DNA from: CAZXFH01 sp964640055
Lineage (GTDB): Bacteria > Fidelibacterota > UBA2242 > JAFGTP01
Assembly: GCA_964640055.1 (NCBI GenBank)
Contig: CAZXFH010000038.1
Location: forward strand, 1-32,029
Reading direction: 5' to 3'
DNA length: 32,029 nt
The notes under the pieces are model-generated. The model was given only the letters and a program-made list of their open reading frames with translations, did not search any database and had not been told where the DNA came from. Below, one piece after another: positions 22,999 to 31,950 of this stretch; position 1 is the stretch's first letter; each line of letters opens with the position of its first letter. Both the position numbers and the translations under genes were made by a program.

Positions 22999-23652
22999 AT
23001 GTTAAAAGAAAAATTACTGGAATTAAATCGCAGGATTATAAACCAAGCCACGCTGGTAGAAAAAATGCTGAATGATAGTATCGACGGCCTGCTGCAAAAA
23101 GACCAGACCATACTAGACCGAGTCATATCCGAGCTGGAGATTAAGGCTAACAAGAACGAGCTTGAAATCGATGAATTGTGTATCAATGCTATTGCCTTGT
23201 ATCAACCCGAAGCCCGTAATCTGCGCCGGATTCTGACCATCCAGAAAATGAACAACGATCTGGAGCGCATGGGGGACCTGGCGGTTAATATCAGTGAAAG
23301 AGCGCTGTATCTGATTCGGAAGCCAGATGTAAAACCCTATGTGGATCTGCCGAAAATGGCTAAAATCACCACTAGTATGCTATGTGACAGCATTGATGCG
23401 TTTATTAATGAAGACATTAAACTGGCTAAAAATATTCTGCTCAGAGATGATGAGGTCGATGACTTGCAGCGGATTATTTTCCGCGACCTGATTCATCTTA
23501 TGTTTGAGAATCCGGATATTATCAAACGCTCTATTAATCTAGTGGATGTGTCCAAATATTTAGAGCGGCTTGCCGATCTTTCCACCAATATTGCAGAAGA
23601 TGTTATCTACATGGTTAAGGGTAAGATTGTCAAGCATCCGGCCCAGAAGTAG
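22999..23652 (+). CDS. phoU: Phosphate-specific transport system accessory protein PhoU
   Basis: PhoU is the cytoplasmic regulator that links Pst transporter state to the Pho two-component system and limits phosphate uptake. The 217-residue protein has the usual length and two three-helix PhoU repeats. Each carries the metal-binding ExxxD-type cluster: ELEIKANKNELEIDELCINAIALYQPEARNLR region and NNDLERMGDLAVNISERA in the first, then DDEVDDLQRIIFRDLIHLM and VDVSKYLERLADLSTNIAEDVIYMVKG in the second. It starts after GGGGTG and closes the porin-pstSCAB-phoU operon; ligA converges from the other strand. I see no clear terminator in the 60 bp after it. In other bacteria PhoU needs PhoR to signal, but no phoR gene is near. 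Confidence 0.95.
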   Translation: MLKEKLLELNRRIINQATLVEKMLNDSIDGLLQKDQTILDRVISELEIKANKNELEIDELCINAIALYQPEARNLRRILTIQKMNNDLERMGDLAVNISERALYLIRKPDVKPYVDLPKMAKITTSMLCDSIDAFINEDIKLAKNILLRDDEVDDLQRIIFRDLIHLMFENPDIIKRSINLVDVSKYLERLADLSTNIAEDVIYMVKGKIVKHPAQK

Positions 23653-23712
23653 CCTGGACTGCATATATTTTTTATCTCTTAATTTTTCCAATCGATAAAC
23701 ACTGAAAAATAC

Positions 23713-25734
23713 TTATTCTTCCGGCAATAGATCCAGGAATTCCTTTTCATCCAGTCTGGTGATTTCCAGTTCTCGGGCCCTGTCAGCCTTGGACCCCGGA
23801 TTTTCTCCGATCACCACATAATCAGTATTTTTACTGACCGATGAAGCGGTTTTACCTCCGCAGCGTTCCGCGGCTTTTTTGGCTTCGCTACGGCTAAAAT
23901 TTTCCAGGCTACCGGTAAATACAAAGGTTTTATCGGCCAGGGGCGTGGACTTTTCCCGGGTACCGGGGGTTTTGATTTTGATGCCACTGCCTAACAGTCG
24001 GTCGATGGTTTTACGGTTGGACTTTTCTGCGAAAAAATTATGGATGCTCTCGGCCACGATCGGGCCAATACCCTCGATAGCCTCAAGGTCTTCTTTACTG
24101 GCTGATACCAGCTCATCCAGGGATTCCAGGGCCTTCTCAAGGATCTGTCCCATATACTGACCGACATTACGGATCCCCAGAGCATGAATAAAGCGGGCTA
24201 GCGTGGTCTGCTTACTTTTTTCAATTGCTTTTAGCAGGTTTTGCGCAGATTTGTCAGCCATACGCTCCAGACTGATCAACTCCTCTTTTTCCAGTTCGTA
24301 AAGATCGGCAATATTTTCTACCAGTTTTTCCTCTACGAGTTGATCCACTAATTTCTCGCCCAATCCATCGATATCCATGGCATCTTTGGAGGCAAAGTGT
24401 TTGATCCGCCCTTTGAGCTGTGCCGGACAGTTCATATTAGTACAATAATGCTTGGCTTCATCTGCAGCGCGCACCACTTTGCCACTGCATACCGGACATT
24501 TGTCTGGGATATGGTAAGGTTTTTCTTTGCCACTGCGCTTATCCTTGATAACCTTGACCACCTGGGGAATCACCTCCCCGGCGCGCTGCACGAAGACCCA
24601 GTCGCCTTCCCGAATATCCTTACGGTCGATCTCATCCTGATTATGCAGGGTAGCGCGGGAGACTTCGACTCCGCCAATATGGACCGGCTTCAGGTGTGCT
24701 ACTGGCGTAATCGCTCCGGTACGGCCGACACTGGCTTCGATTTCTAAAATTTTGGTAGATTCCTGTTGCGCTTTAAACTTAGCGGCAATCGCCCAACGGG
24801 GACTGCGGGATTTCGCCCCTAATTTTTTCTGTTGTTCAAAATCATTGACTTTATAAACTACCCCGTCAATCTCGTAGGGAAGTTGGGCCCGTTTGGATTC
24901 CATCTTTTGATATACAGCGAGCATTTCGTCCAGATTTGAACAGACTTCGATCATCGGATTAACCGGCAGTCCCCAGTTGGGTAAGGCTTGCAGAAATTCA
25001 TGCTGAGTATCAAAATCCACGCCTTTAAAACTACCCAGGGAATAGCAGAATATTTTCAAAGGACGTTGGGCGGTGATGGCAGGATCCAGCTGGCGCAGGG
25101 AGCCGGCTGCGGCATTACGGGGATTGGCAAAGGTTTGTTTGTCTTGTTCAGCCTGCTTTTTATTCAATTTCTCAAAATCCTGCTTCTGTATAAAAACTTC
25201 GCCGCGCACTTCAATCAGTTCCGGGACCGAGCGCTCCTTTTTACGCAGCGAGAGCGGAATAGCCCGGATCGTTTTCAGGTTTTGGGTAATATCTTCGCCG
25301 GTAACCCCATCACCGCGGGTTGAACCGGTGGTCAGCAGTCCTTTTTCATAGACCAATTCCACGGCTAACCCATCGATCTTGGGTTCAGCAACAAATTCAA
25401 TATCGGCCTGACTGGGTAAATTCCGTTTTGCCCGTTTGACAAATTCTACAATTTCCTGCTTATTCATGGCATTGTCGAGGCTCAGGAGTGGGACGCGGTG
25501 CCTGACCGTTGCGAATTCTTCCTGGGGTTGAGCCCCGACTCTCTGGGTAGGCGAGTCAGGGGTAATCAGGTCAGGATAACGCTCCTCTAACTCCTCCAGT
25601 CTGTGCAGTAAATGGTCGTATTTGGCATCGCTTATTTGCGGATCATTCAGTACATAGTAATAGTAGTTGGCTTCGTTGATTTTCTGGCGAAGTTTATTAA
25701 TTTGCTTGCGGACTTCTGATTTTGATTCAGGCAT
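23713..25734 (-). CDS. ligA: NAD-dependent DNA ligase LigA
   Basis: LigA seals nicks in DNA during replication and repair using NAD+. The 673-residue protein has all domains in order: domain Ia with paired tyrosines (NYYYYVLNDPQISDAKYD, about 23-40); the adenylation domain with catalytic Lys119 in EPKIDGLAVE and GEVFI; an OB fold; a four-cysteine zinc finger around 410-435 (CPVCSG...HYCTNMNCPAQ); helix-hairpin-helix repeats (about 440-585); and a C-terminal BRCT domain (about 590-673, with FVFTGSLENFSRSEAKKAAERCGGKTASSVSKNTDYVV region). Length and motifs are normal, so this is the essential housekeeping ligase. It lies 74 bp after the slipin gene on the same strand and converges with phoU. 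Confidence 0.97.
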   Translation of the reverse strand: MPESKSEVRKQINKLRQKINEANYYYYVLNDPQISDAKYDHLLHRLEELEERYPDLITPDSPTQRVGAQPQEEFATVRHRVPLLSLDNAMNKQEIVEFVKRAKRNLPSQADIEFVAEPKIDGLAVELVYEKGLLTTGSTRGDGVTGEDITQNLKTIRAIPLSLRKKERSVPELIEVRGEVFIQKQDFEKLNKKQAEQDKQTFANPRNAAAGSLRQLDPAITAQRPLKIFCYSLGSFKGVDFDTQHEFLQALPNWGLPVNPMIEVCSNLDEMLAVYQKMESKRAQLPYEIDGVVYKVNDFEQQKKLGAKSRSPRWAIAAKFKAQQESTKILEIEASVGRTGAITPVAHLKPVHIGGVEVSRATLHNQDEIDRKDIREGDWVFVQRAGEVIPQVVKVIKDKRSGKEKPYHIPDKCPVCSGKVVRAADEAKHYCTNMNCPAQLKGRIKHFASKDAMDIDGLGEKLVDQLVEEKLVENIADLYELEKEELISLERMADKSAQNLLKAIEKSKQTTLARFIHALGIRNVGQYMGQILEKALESLDELVSASKEDLEAIEGIGPIVAESIHNFFAEKSNRKTIDRLLGSGIKIKTPGTREKSTPLADKTFVFTGSLENFSRSEAKKAAERCGGKTASSVSKNTDYVVIGENPGSKADRARELEITRLDEKEFLDLLPEE

Positions 25735-25808
25735 GCAATTCCCGCTTTATAGATCAACAATTGCCTGGTAAAAAGAAATTTTGTGCAAAATGTCGTTGCT
25801 GAAACTAA

Positions 25809-26588
25809 TTATTTTTCAGATTCCTGGGTACCCTGTTTGTCCTTGAAGATATTTTTTAGAAAGGGTTCGAACAATTCAATCGGTAAGGGAAACAGAGTAG
25901 TGGAGTTATTTTCCACGGCAACTTCCCGTAGGGTCTGCAGATAGCGCAGCTGTAAGGCAATGGGTGTTTCCTGGATGACTAGCGCGGCTTCATGCAAGCG
26001 TTTAGAGGCCTGAAATTCACCTTCGGCATTAATGACCTTGGCCCGTCTTTCTCGTTCCGCTTCTGCTTGCCGGGCCATGGCGCGCTGCATATCCTGTGGC
26101 AGGTCGACATGTTTGATCTCTACGTTGGATACCTTTATACCCCACGGATCGGTGTGTTTGTCCAGAATGGTCTGTAATTGTTCGTTGATGCGTTCTCTTT
26201 CGGACAGGAGCTGGTCCAATTCCGATCCCCCCAGAATGCTGCGCAAGGTGGTCTGTGACAACTGGGATGTAGCCATATAGAAATCTTCCACTTCCACCAC
26301 GGATTTATTCGGTTCCAGGATCCGAAAATAAATCACTGCGTTTACTTTTACCGAAACATTGTCCTTGGTGATGATGTCCTGTGGTGGAACATCATGGACA
26401 ATCGTCCGCAGACTGACTTTTTCCATTTTATCGATAAAGGGAATTAGTAAAATCAGCCCAGGTCCTTTGGACCCGATTAAACGCCCTAAGCGAAAGATCA
26501 CACCCCGTTCGTATTCTTTCAGAATACGGATCGCAGATATCAAAATATAGAGCGCTAAAACAAGAATAACGACTAAATAAATTGGCAT
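25809..26588 (-). CDS. Slipin (SPFH/stomatin-like membrane protein)
   Basis: This 259-residue protein has one N-terminal membrane helix (about 3-22), then the SPFH/band-7 domain: LKEYERGVIFRLGRL, GPGLILLIPFIDKM, DVPPQDIITKDNVSVKVNAVIYFRI, and the coiled region RAMARQAEAERERRAKVINAEGE with helix-forming AERE repeats. It is of the p-stomatin (slipin) type, which forms oligomeric membrane microdomains. Slipins are usually encoded next to an NfeD-type membrane protease and, in archaea, are cleaved by it; the nfeD-like gene lies directly upstream here (about 80 bp). AAAAGGAGG precedes the ATG. The likely role is membrane organisation or protease regulation. Confidence 0.93.
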   Translation of the reverse strand: MPIYLVVILVLALYILISAIRILKEYERGVIFRLGRLIGSKGPGLILLIPFIDKMEKVSLRTIVHDVPPQDIITKDNVSVKVNAVIYFRILEPNKSVVEVEDFYMATSQLSQTTLRSILGGSELDQLLSERERINEQLQTILDKHTDPWGIKVSNVEIKHVDLPQDMQRAMARQAEAERERRAKVINAEGEFQASKRLHEAALVIQETPIALQLRYLQTLREVAVENNSTTLFPLPIELFEPFLKNIFKDKQGTQESEK

Positions 26589-26670
26589 AAATAACGCCTC
26601 CTTTTTTCTTTAGATTAATGGTTTAATCCTTAGGACCAATTAAATTGCCTGTAACGATTCTGTCCATAAA

Positions 26671-27993
26671 TCAGGTGTCAGCTTTTTTGACAATGAGTTG
26701 CATGCGTCCCATCCCCGAGACCTTTACCTCGGCTCCCTTTTTAATCGGTTCTTCGGATCTGGCATTCCAGATTTCACCATGGACCAGAATTTTGCCGCCT
26801 TCGGTATCAATGTTTGTAATGGCTTCCCCGATTAGTCCGATAATGCCTTCTGAGCCGGTAGTGGCTTTACGGCGATGGGCTTTATAGGCCATGGAAAAGG
26901 CGAAAATGAAAAACAGGGCACTGAAGACAACCACCGGAATGATCACTTTCAGAGAGACGGAGAAAAGCTCCTTGGGTGCCTCAGTTACATCGATGAGCAT
27001 CATGGAACCCAGGATCATGCACACAATGCCTCCAATTGTTAAGAGACCAAAACTGGTCACGCTTACTTCTAAAATGAATAACACAATTCCCACAATAATC
27101 AGCGCCAGCCCGGCATAATTGATGGGCAGTATCTGAAAGGCAAAGAAAGCCAAGAGCAGGGAGATACCCCCGACGACGCCGGGAACAATGGCACCGGGAT
27201 TCTTGATTTCGAAGAAAATACCCCAGAAGCCGATGATCAGTAGAATATAGGCCACATTCGGGTCACTCACGACATCCAGGATTTTGCGATGAAAACCATA
27301 GGAACGATGGACCAAGGCTCGGTCGCTGGTTTTTAAAACGGTTTCACCGGTAGTAGTTTGCACTTCTTTACCTTCTAATTGCTCCAGCAGATCACGCATG
27401 TTTTTTGCAGTAAGGTCAATTACATTTTTAGTCAGTGCCTCTGTCTCGGTGATGGAAACGCTTTGACGGACTGCTTTTGCCACCCATTCCTCATTACGGC
27501 CCCGTTGATGAGCAAGACTGCGGATATAGGCGACCGCATCGTTGGTGACCTTTTCTTTCATGGTCTCAGAATCGGCGGAATCGGGTTTGGAGAATCCGCC
27601 ACCCAGACTGACCGGATGGGCCGCTCCGATATTGGTTCCCGGAGCCATGGCAGCCAGATGGGCTGATACGGTGATAAAGACACCGGCGGAAGCTGCCTGA
27701 GCGCCACTGGGACTGACATAGACAATGACCGGTATAGAGGAGTTGAGGATGTTTTTAATAATAGCCCGCGTGGAGGTCATTAAGCCACCGGGCGTATCTA
27801 ACCGGAGGATGATACATTCCACCGGATTTTCCTGGGCTTTTTCAATATTCACGTCAATATAAGACGCAGCCACCGGATTTATGACTCCTTCCACTTTCAA
27901 GACCCAGATTTCTTTGGCAGAGGCCTTATCTATAACGGCCAACAATAAAAATAAAGTAAGGAGGATAACTGTTTTTCTCAACTTAGTACTCAT
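26671..27993 (-). CDS. NfeD-family membrane-bound ClpP-class serine protease
   Basis: The product is about 440 residues from the ATG at 27993, where the signal-type sequence STKLRKTVILLTLFLLLAV begins; a TTG at 28032 is an alternative but lacks ribosome-binding spacing. The N-terminal part (about 28-215) is a ClpP-like fold: IILRLDTPGGLMTSTRAI, SPSGAQAASAGVFI with putative nucleophile Ser102, and MKEKVTNDAVAYIRSLA with candidate general-base Lys148, matching the Ser-Lys dyad of archaeal 1510-N protease. Several membrane helices follow (about 245-370), and the last 70 residues form the NfeD OB-fold domain (GLIGEAITNIDTEGGKILVHGEIWNARSEE region). It acts at the inner membrane and is expected to work with the adjacent slipin. 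An uncharacterised secreted protein gene is immediately upstream. Confidence 0.92.
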   Translation of the reverse strand: MSTKLRKTVILLTLFLLLAVIDKASAKEIWVLKVEGVINPVAASYIDVNIEKAQENPVECIILRLDTPGGLMTSTRAIIKNILNSSIPVIVYVSPSGAQAASAGVFITVSAHLAAMAPGTNIGAAHPVSLGGGFSKPDSADSETMKEKVTNDAVAYIRSLAHQRGRNEEWVAKAVRQSVSITETEALTKNVIDLTAKNMRDLLEQLEGKEVQTTTGETVLKTSDRALVHRSYGFHRKILDVVSDPNVAYILLIIGFWGIFFEIKNPGAIVPGVVGGISLLLAFFAFQILPINYAGLALIIVGIVLFILEVSVTSFGLLTIGGIVCMILGSMMLIDVTEAPKELFSVSLKVIIPVVVFSALFFIFAFSMAYKAHRRKATTGSEGIIGLIGEAITNIDTEGGKILVHGEIWNARSEEPIKKGAEVKVSGMGRMQLIVKKADT

Positions 27994-28028
27994 CCTTGAC
28001 TCATAATATAATTGATCATCGGGTATTT

Positions 28029-28469
28029 TCAATCCTTTTTCTGACTAGAATTTTGCGGAGTGTTGTGTGCCGGATGGGAGATTGGTACACAAATCGGATT
28101 TTTCTCCGGTGTCTCTGCTGGCAATGCCACACCCCTGAAATCAGGAAACTCAGCCGTGAAAAAGTAACAGAGCGTATCTGTGGTGGTCATTTCCGGGATT
28201 AATTTAAATACATATTCCCCTTTGCGAAAATTCATAGGAAATTGTTGATAAAGACTTTCCGGGCCGGATTTAATAAATATGGATACTGACTCAATCTTGG
28301 CAGGATTAACATCCACAGCACAGGTAATCTGCGAAAATTGGTTATAAGCAATGCGCTGCGGTGGATGATGATATATTTCAATGGCTGCTGAAGAATCCGG
28401 TGGATGCTCTGTCTGGGCATTACCCGTTAAAGTGATATAAATCAGTATTAATACTATCTTTTTTAGCAT
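28029..28469 (-). CDS. Uncharacterised secreted protein, coupled to the NfeD protease gene
   Basis: I do not recognise this 146-residue protein. It has a cleavable signal peptide (MLKKIVLILIYITLTGNAQ, residues 1-19), then a mixed beta-rich domain with ITCAVDVNPAKIESVSIFIKSG and KGEYVFKLIPEM, and two widely spaced cysteines, one in DTLCYFF and one in NPICVPI, as well as Cys in ITCAV. The tail is polar, ending QNSSQKKD. The middle looks like an immunoglobulin-like or Fn3-like fold, a weak impression. The stop codon is 35 bp before the NfeD ATG, and the alternative TTG start of NfeD overlaps it, so the pair may be co-translated. It probably sits in the periplasm as an accessory of the NfeD-slipin system, which is inference. 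The ribosome binding site is poor. Confidence 0.65.
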   Translation of the reverse strand: MLKKIVLILIYITLTGNAQTEHPPDSSAAIEIYHHPPQRIAYNQFSQITCAVDVNPAKIESVSIFIKSGPESLYQQFPMNFRKGEYVFKLIPEMTTTDTLCYFFTAEFPDFRGVALPAETPEKNPICVPISHPAHNTPQNSSQKKD

Positions 28470-28507
28470 AGCCGATTAAATTTATATAAATATGTTGAAA
28501 GGCGGTA

Positions 28508-29881
28508 TTAAAAGAATACCGTAGAAGAAATAAATAGCATATGATCTTGGTATTTTTGATAATTGGTGGTATTAAAGTAATAGCTCAGTTCCCGGCGGCC
28601 CCGGAGTATCTGATAACTAAGATTTAAAGTGAATTGAGGGGTCAGAGCTGCTGTGAGCCCCAGCCCGCTCAAGGAGAGATAGCGGTCTGTTTTGGGAAGA
28701 TCATAGTAAGGGCGCGATATAATCCGTTGACCAGCTAACACAGAAAGATTATCAAGCAGGGGAAAACGTAGTCCGGCACCAAAGTCAAAAGAGGTTTTCA
28801 ATTCTTTACGAATGTTATTGTTAATCCGCTTGTCAGTTGATAGCGTAATTGTAGCTCCATTGACAATTTCAGTATCATAGAGTTTGGAATCGAAATTGAT
28901 CCCATGCCAGTTTTTTACGGCCATATCTATACTAAGTTCAAAGTCATAAAAAGATACCGCCACACCTAAATTGGCAGATAAAGGGAAGGTGATATTATAT
29001 TGCAGATCGTGAGCCGGTTCGTTCACACTGGTATCCGGCAGGGCCTCGTCATAGGTTTCTGACCAGCTGACATAGCTTTTTTCGTTAACTTTTAATTTTA
29101 ACGGTGAGGCAATGGATAGCCCATATTTAAAATGGGGGAAAATATAGAGTAGGCCGAAGATTACATTCCAGCCGTTATACTCGGGCTTGATCACTTCGTT
29201 ACGTTCAAAACGGTGGTAGTCATAATAAATGTTGGATTGATGAAAAATATTAAAGGTATCGACATCAGTACCGGTATAAGCAAAGTCGCGGTAGCCAGTA
29301 TAATAATTGACTGACAAACCTAGGAGGAGGTCTTTTTGAAATTCAACCGCCCCACCCATACTCAGTGCGTTCAGATTGCCATTTTCTTCGATCTTATTTT
29401 TTAGATAAATATCCCCATTGACGTCCCCTCCATTAAAGCCAGTGAAGCCCTCAGTAAATAATAACTGGCTGTAGTTAGCCACCTGAGAAAAAGTAAACCC
29501 TAGGGCCAGACTGCCCTGATAGACCGGCAGGGGGTAAATTATATCCATTCCATCCAAAGCTGTATAACTGTCCGTCTGATTGATAAATTCGTTATCCTGT
29601 CCCAGGCGGGTATTTTGATTGAATATTCCGTATTGCAGGCCCAGGGAGGCTTGGGCGTTTCTGGCCATGCCGATTTTAGCCGGATTGGCAATCAAATCAG
29701 CCAGCCCCTGATGGCTGACCGTAGTGTTAAAAGCCAGGGCGGCCGCCGGAGCTCCGGCGTTCCGGAAGAACCAGAAGGGACGCAAGGCATCATGATAGGT
29801 TTGGGCCCTTATCTGGTAACTCGATAGACAGAGCAGGATTGCGAGGATAGCCCTTGTAAAATTGAATATATTGTTTTTCAT
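28508..29881 (-). CDS. FadL/PorV-like outer-membrane beta-barrel protein
   Basis: This 457-residue protein has a signal peptide (about 1-27) and a barrel ending in two Phe residues. After the signal, FRNAGAPAAALAFNTTVSHQGLADLIANPAKIGMARNAQASLGLQYG recalls the N-terminal 'AxxN Pxxx' element of FadL-type and PorV/PorQ-type barrels of FCB bacteria, where an NPA motif precedes the first strands. The rest alternates aromatic strands and Asn/Asp-rich loops. FadL proteins take up hydrophobic compounds; PorV proteins serve type IX secretion. I cannot decide between them. The gene begins 4 bp after the stop codon of the low-complexity lipoprotein gene and without a clear ribosome binding site, suggesting translational coupling. 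A second small secreted protein gene lies downstream. Confidence 0.78.
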   Translation of the reverse strand: MKNNIFNFTRAILAILLCLSSYQIRAQTYHDALRPFWFFRNAGAPAAALAFNTTVSHQGLADLIANPAKIGMARNAQASLGLQYGIFNQNTRLGQDNEFINQTDSYTALDGMDIIYPLPVYQGSLALGFTFSQVANYSQLLFTEGFTGFNGGDVNGDIYLKNKIEENGNLNALSMGGAVEFQKDLLLGLSVNYYTGYRDFAYTGTDVDTFNIFHQSNIYYDYHRFERNEVIKPEYNGWNVIFGLLYIFPHFKYGLSIASPLKLKVNEKSYVSWSETYDEALPDTSVNEPAHDLQYNITFPLSANLGVAVSFYDFELSIDMAVKNWHGINFDSKLYDTEIVNGATITLSTDKRINNNIRKELKTSFDFGAGLRFPLLDNLSVLAGQRIISRPYYDLPKTDRYLSLSGLGLTAALTPQFTLNLSYQILRGRRELSYYFNTTNYQKYQDHMLFISSTVFF

Positions 29882-29884
29882 TGA

Positions 29885-30913
29885 TTATTGTTTATTCCGT
29901 TTGGTCCTTGACCTTGAGGAGGAAGAGCGTGAACGCTGGTTTTTAGAGCTGCTGCTGGAACTGCTGGAGGAGCTGGAAGCGGATGAACGCGAACTGGACT
30001 GGACAGATGAATTGCGACTTCCGGAAGAGCTGGAACTACTAGTGGAAGAATGGCTGGAAGAGCGGCTAAAGGAACGGTTTTGATGGGTATTATTATCAGA
30101 TGATGTCGGCGTGCTTTTTCGATCTTGTCGACGTTTTGCGTTGGACTGGTTTTCAACTGCCTTATCAGATTGAGAAGCTGGGGAGGGGGGAATGGTCAGG
30201 GGCGCCAGTAATCGCATTTTATCATCCCTGAAAAGGGGGTATTTTTGCGGAACGCTATAATTTTTCTCATCATCCAGTTTTTTGGGATCGGTGGTCTGTT
30301 GGGGTGGGTTTAGCTGCGGGACCTCTGGTGACCCATCATCTTGCGAGGATGAGCTTGATGAGGGAGAGGCTACCATAGGTAAGTTGGGATCGTACTGATT
30401 GGAATAACTGCTGTTGGTAGTTGTGTTACTGCGCTGGCGGTAAGACCGGGTTTGCGGTTGACGGGCGGGTCGCGGTTTATCCTCAGAGCTGCTGCCCGGG
30501 TAACCGCTCCATACATAGCCACCGGGTGAGTATCCATACCGGAAATAAGACCGGGGACTATTATACCAGTTGTGACCGTAATAATAGGAGTTGTATCCAT
30601 AGGGAGAATAATAATTCCAGTAATAGGGAGATTGGTAACGCCAGAAAGAATTCTGCCAGGGCGACATATAATTTCTGAAATACCAGCGATTATAATCATA
30701 ACCATAACGCATTATCCCAGGATTCCGGAAACTATAGTTGCGGTACGGGGAATAATAGTCATAATAGTTAAAGGAACCACCTGGTTCTTCCGTTTCCAGG
30801 TCTGTAATATAATTCTCCTCTGATTGTGGAGATCGGATTTTAGTATAGCAGCTGGGTAAGGCAACCAGCAACGCTATGCAAAAAATGAATAATATGTTCG
30901 CTATTTTTTTCAC
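29885..30913 (-). CDS. Low-complexity lipoprotein with Tyr-rich middle and Ser/Arg-rich tail
   Basis: The gene begins with GTG at 30913, after AAAAGG at good spacing. The 342-residue product has a lipoprotein signal ending at Cys22 (VALPSC). Residues about 49-135 are dominated by Tyr, Asn, Trp, Arg, Pro and Gly (YYDYYSPYRNYSF, YYWNYYSPYGYNSYYYG). Residues about 185-270 are a Pro/Gln/Asp-rich linker. The tail from about 275 is almost all Ser with Arg, Lys and Asn and ends RSRTKRNKQ. Such composition is typical of intrinsically disordered or adhesive surface proteins; the tail superficially resembles eukaryotic SR domains, which is surely convergent. It is cotranscribed with the FadL-like barrel gene 4 bp downstream, so it probably works at the outer membrane. 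Function is unknown. The DNA of the tail is repetitive, so copy number may vary between strains. Confidence 0.75.
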   Translation of the reverse strand: MKKIANILFIFCIALLVALPSCYTKIRSPQSEENYITDLETEEPGGSFNYYDYYSPYRNYSFRNPGIMRYGYDYNRWYFRNYMSPWQNSFWRYQSPYYWNYYSPYGYNSYYYGHNWYNSPRSYFRYGYSPGGYVWSGYPGSSSEDKPRPARQPQTRSYRQRSNTTTNSSYSNQYDPNLPMVASPSSSSSSQDDGSPEVPQLNPPQQTTDPKKLDDEKNYSVPQKYPLFRDDKMRLLAPLTIPPSPASQSDKAVENQSNAKRRQDRKSTPTSSDNNTHQNRSFSRSSSHSSTSSSSSSGSRNSSVQSSSRSSASSSSSSSSSSSKNQRSRSSSSRSRTKRNKQ

Positions 30914-31223
30914 ATCAGACCTTTTTAAAACCCTATTACAATATAGACAGTGTAATCTATTTTTTCAAGTTTTAGCTCTAATTATTTGAATTCTTTTTGG
31001 GATGAATAGTTCCGATGTTGTGGGACAATAGGATATGATTGTGTGCTATTGACCGTTATTGAAAAAACGAAATGTTAGAAATTTAGTGCTTCTACAGAAT
31101 TGACTTAAGTCATGAAAATATTGAATATAGGCATGAAAAATGGCAATTAATCCTTGATTATTTGCAATAAAAAAACCAATTTATAGTGTTGAGTAGAAGA
31201 TTGAAAATATAAGGAGTAATAAG
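30914..31223. other. Divergent promoter region between low-complexity lipoprotein and LysM lipoprotein
   Basis: This 310-bp AT-rich stretch holds no gene that I can support. It contains a TGACTTAAGTCA palindrome and a promoter-like sequence described separately at 31100-31128. No terminator, tRNA or repeat array is visible. Confidence 0.55.
31100..31128 (+). promoter_or_regulatory. Promoter-like sequence and palindrome before the LysM lipoprotein gene
   Basis: TTGACT at 31100-31105 and GAATAT at 31123-31128 are spaced by 17 bp, resembling a sigma-70 promoter. The -35 element lies within a perfect 12-bp palindrome, TGACTTAAGTCA (31101-31112), which could be an operator. About 95 bp separate it from the start codon. 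The match of the -10 element is modest. Confidence 0.4.
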
Positions 31224-31925
31224 ATGAACCGATATGGATTAATACTGATTGTAATATTCTCTGCATTATTGATTTTCACCTGTGGTAAACCGGCGGTTGA
31301 AGAAGAGCCGGTCACCGAAGAGACAGCCCAACCACAGCCAAAGGAAGCAGAGGAAGACACGATGCAAACCAAGCAGCAGGAGATGGCCACCCAGATGGAA
31401 GAGGATACGGATACCACGCAGGCGATGGAGACTCAAATGCAGGCGGATACCGTAGCCGCACCAGCAGAAGCGGTTACTGAGGATACTTTAAAACAGACCC
31501 AGGGACAGTTAGAAGAAGTTATGGAAGTAGTGGCTGAAGGTGATACGATTGATATGTATTATATGGTCAAACCAGAAGATTGGCTATCCAAGATTGCCGA
31601 AAAAGAGTATGGCAATATTAAGATGTGGAAAAAGATCTATAAATGGAACCGAAAAAAAATTGGGGATAATCCCAATATGATATATCCCTTCCATGAGTTT
31701 CTACTGAAAAAACTCAAAGAAAATGCCAATGATCTGGAATATGAATTCTACAATTACACGGTTAAGTTTAATGAATCCCTCTGGGATATTGCGCAAAAAG
31801 AGTATGGTAATGCCTATGCCTGGATCGTATTACTGCGTGATAATGCGGATGTCCTGGGTTCTGATTTGAAAAGCATCAAACCCGGAACAGAGCTGAAAGT
31901 CCGCACTAATCTCTTCAATAAATAG
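31224..31925 (+). CDS. Lipoprotein with two LysM-like domains and an acidic linker
   Basis: This 233-residue protein starts after AAGGAG with an ATG. A lipoprotein signal ends at Cys20 (LIFTC). Residues about 24-108 are a low-complexity acidic linker of Glu, Gln, Thr and Met. Two LysM-like domains follow: about 112-162 (YMVKPEDWLSKIAEKEYGNIKMWKKIYKWNR) and about 176-228 (YTVKFNESLWDIAQKEYGNAYAWIVLLRDN, ending in IKPGTELKV). LysM domains bind peptidoglycan, so it would tether to the cell wall from the outer or inner membrane. It stands alone between two intergenic regions and ends at a strong terminator. A specific role in cell-wall remodelling or surface anchoring is plausible but not shown. 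Confidence 0.88.
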   Translation: MNRYGLILIVIFSALLIFTCGKPAVEEEPVTEETAQPQPKEAEEDTMQTKQQEMATQMEEDTDTTQAMETQMQADTVAAPAEAVTEDTLKQTQGQLEEVMEVVAEGDTIDMYYMVKPEDWLSKIAEKEYGNIKMWKKIYKWNRKKIGDNPNMIYPFHEFLLKKLKENANDLEYEFYNYTVKFNESLWDIAQKEYGNAYAWIVLLRDNADVLGSDLKSIKPGTELKVRTNLFNK

Positions 31926-31950
31926 AAATTATTAGTTCAGATATGACTTG

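Noticed and set aside
29862..30083. Plus-strand frame encoding a Leu/Glu-rich, coiled-coil-like peptide
   Set aside because: It is the antisense of the Ser-rich tail of the lipoprotein gene; Ser codons AGC/TCC read backwards as Leu and Glu codons. No ribosome binding site is present.
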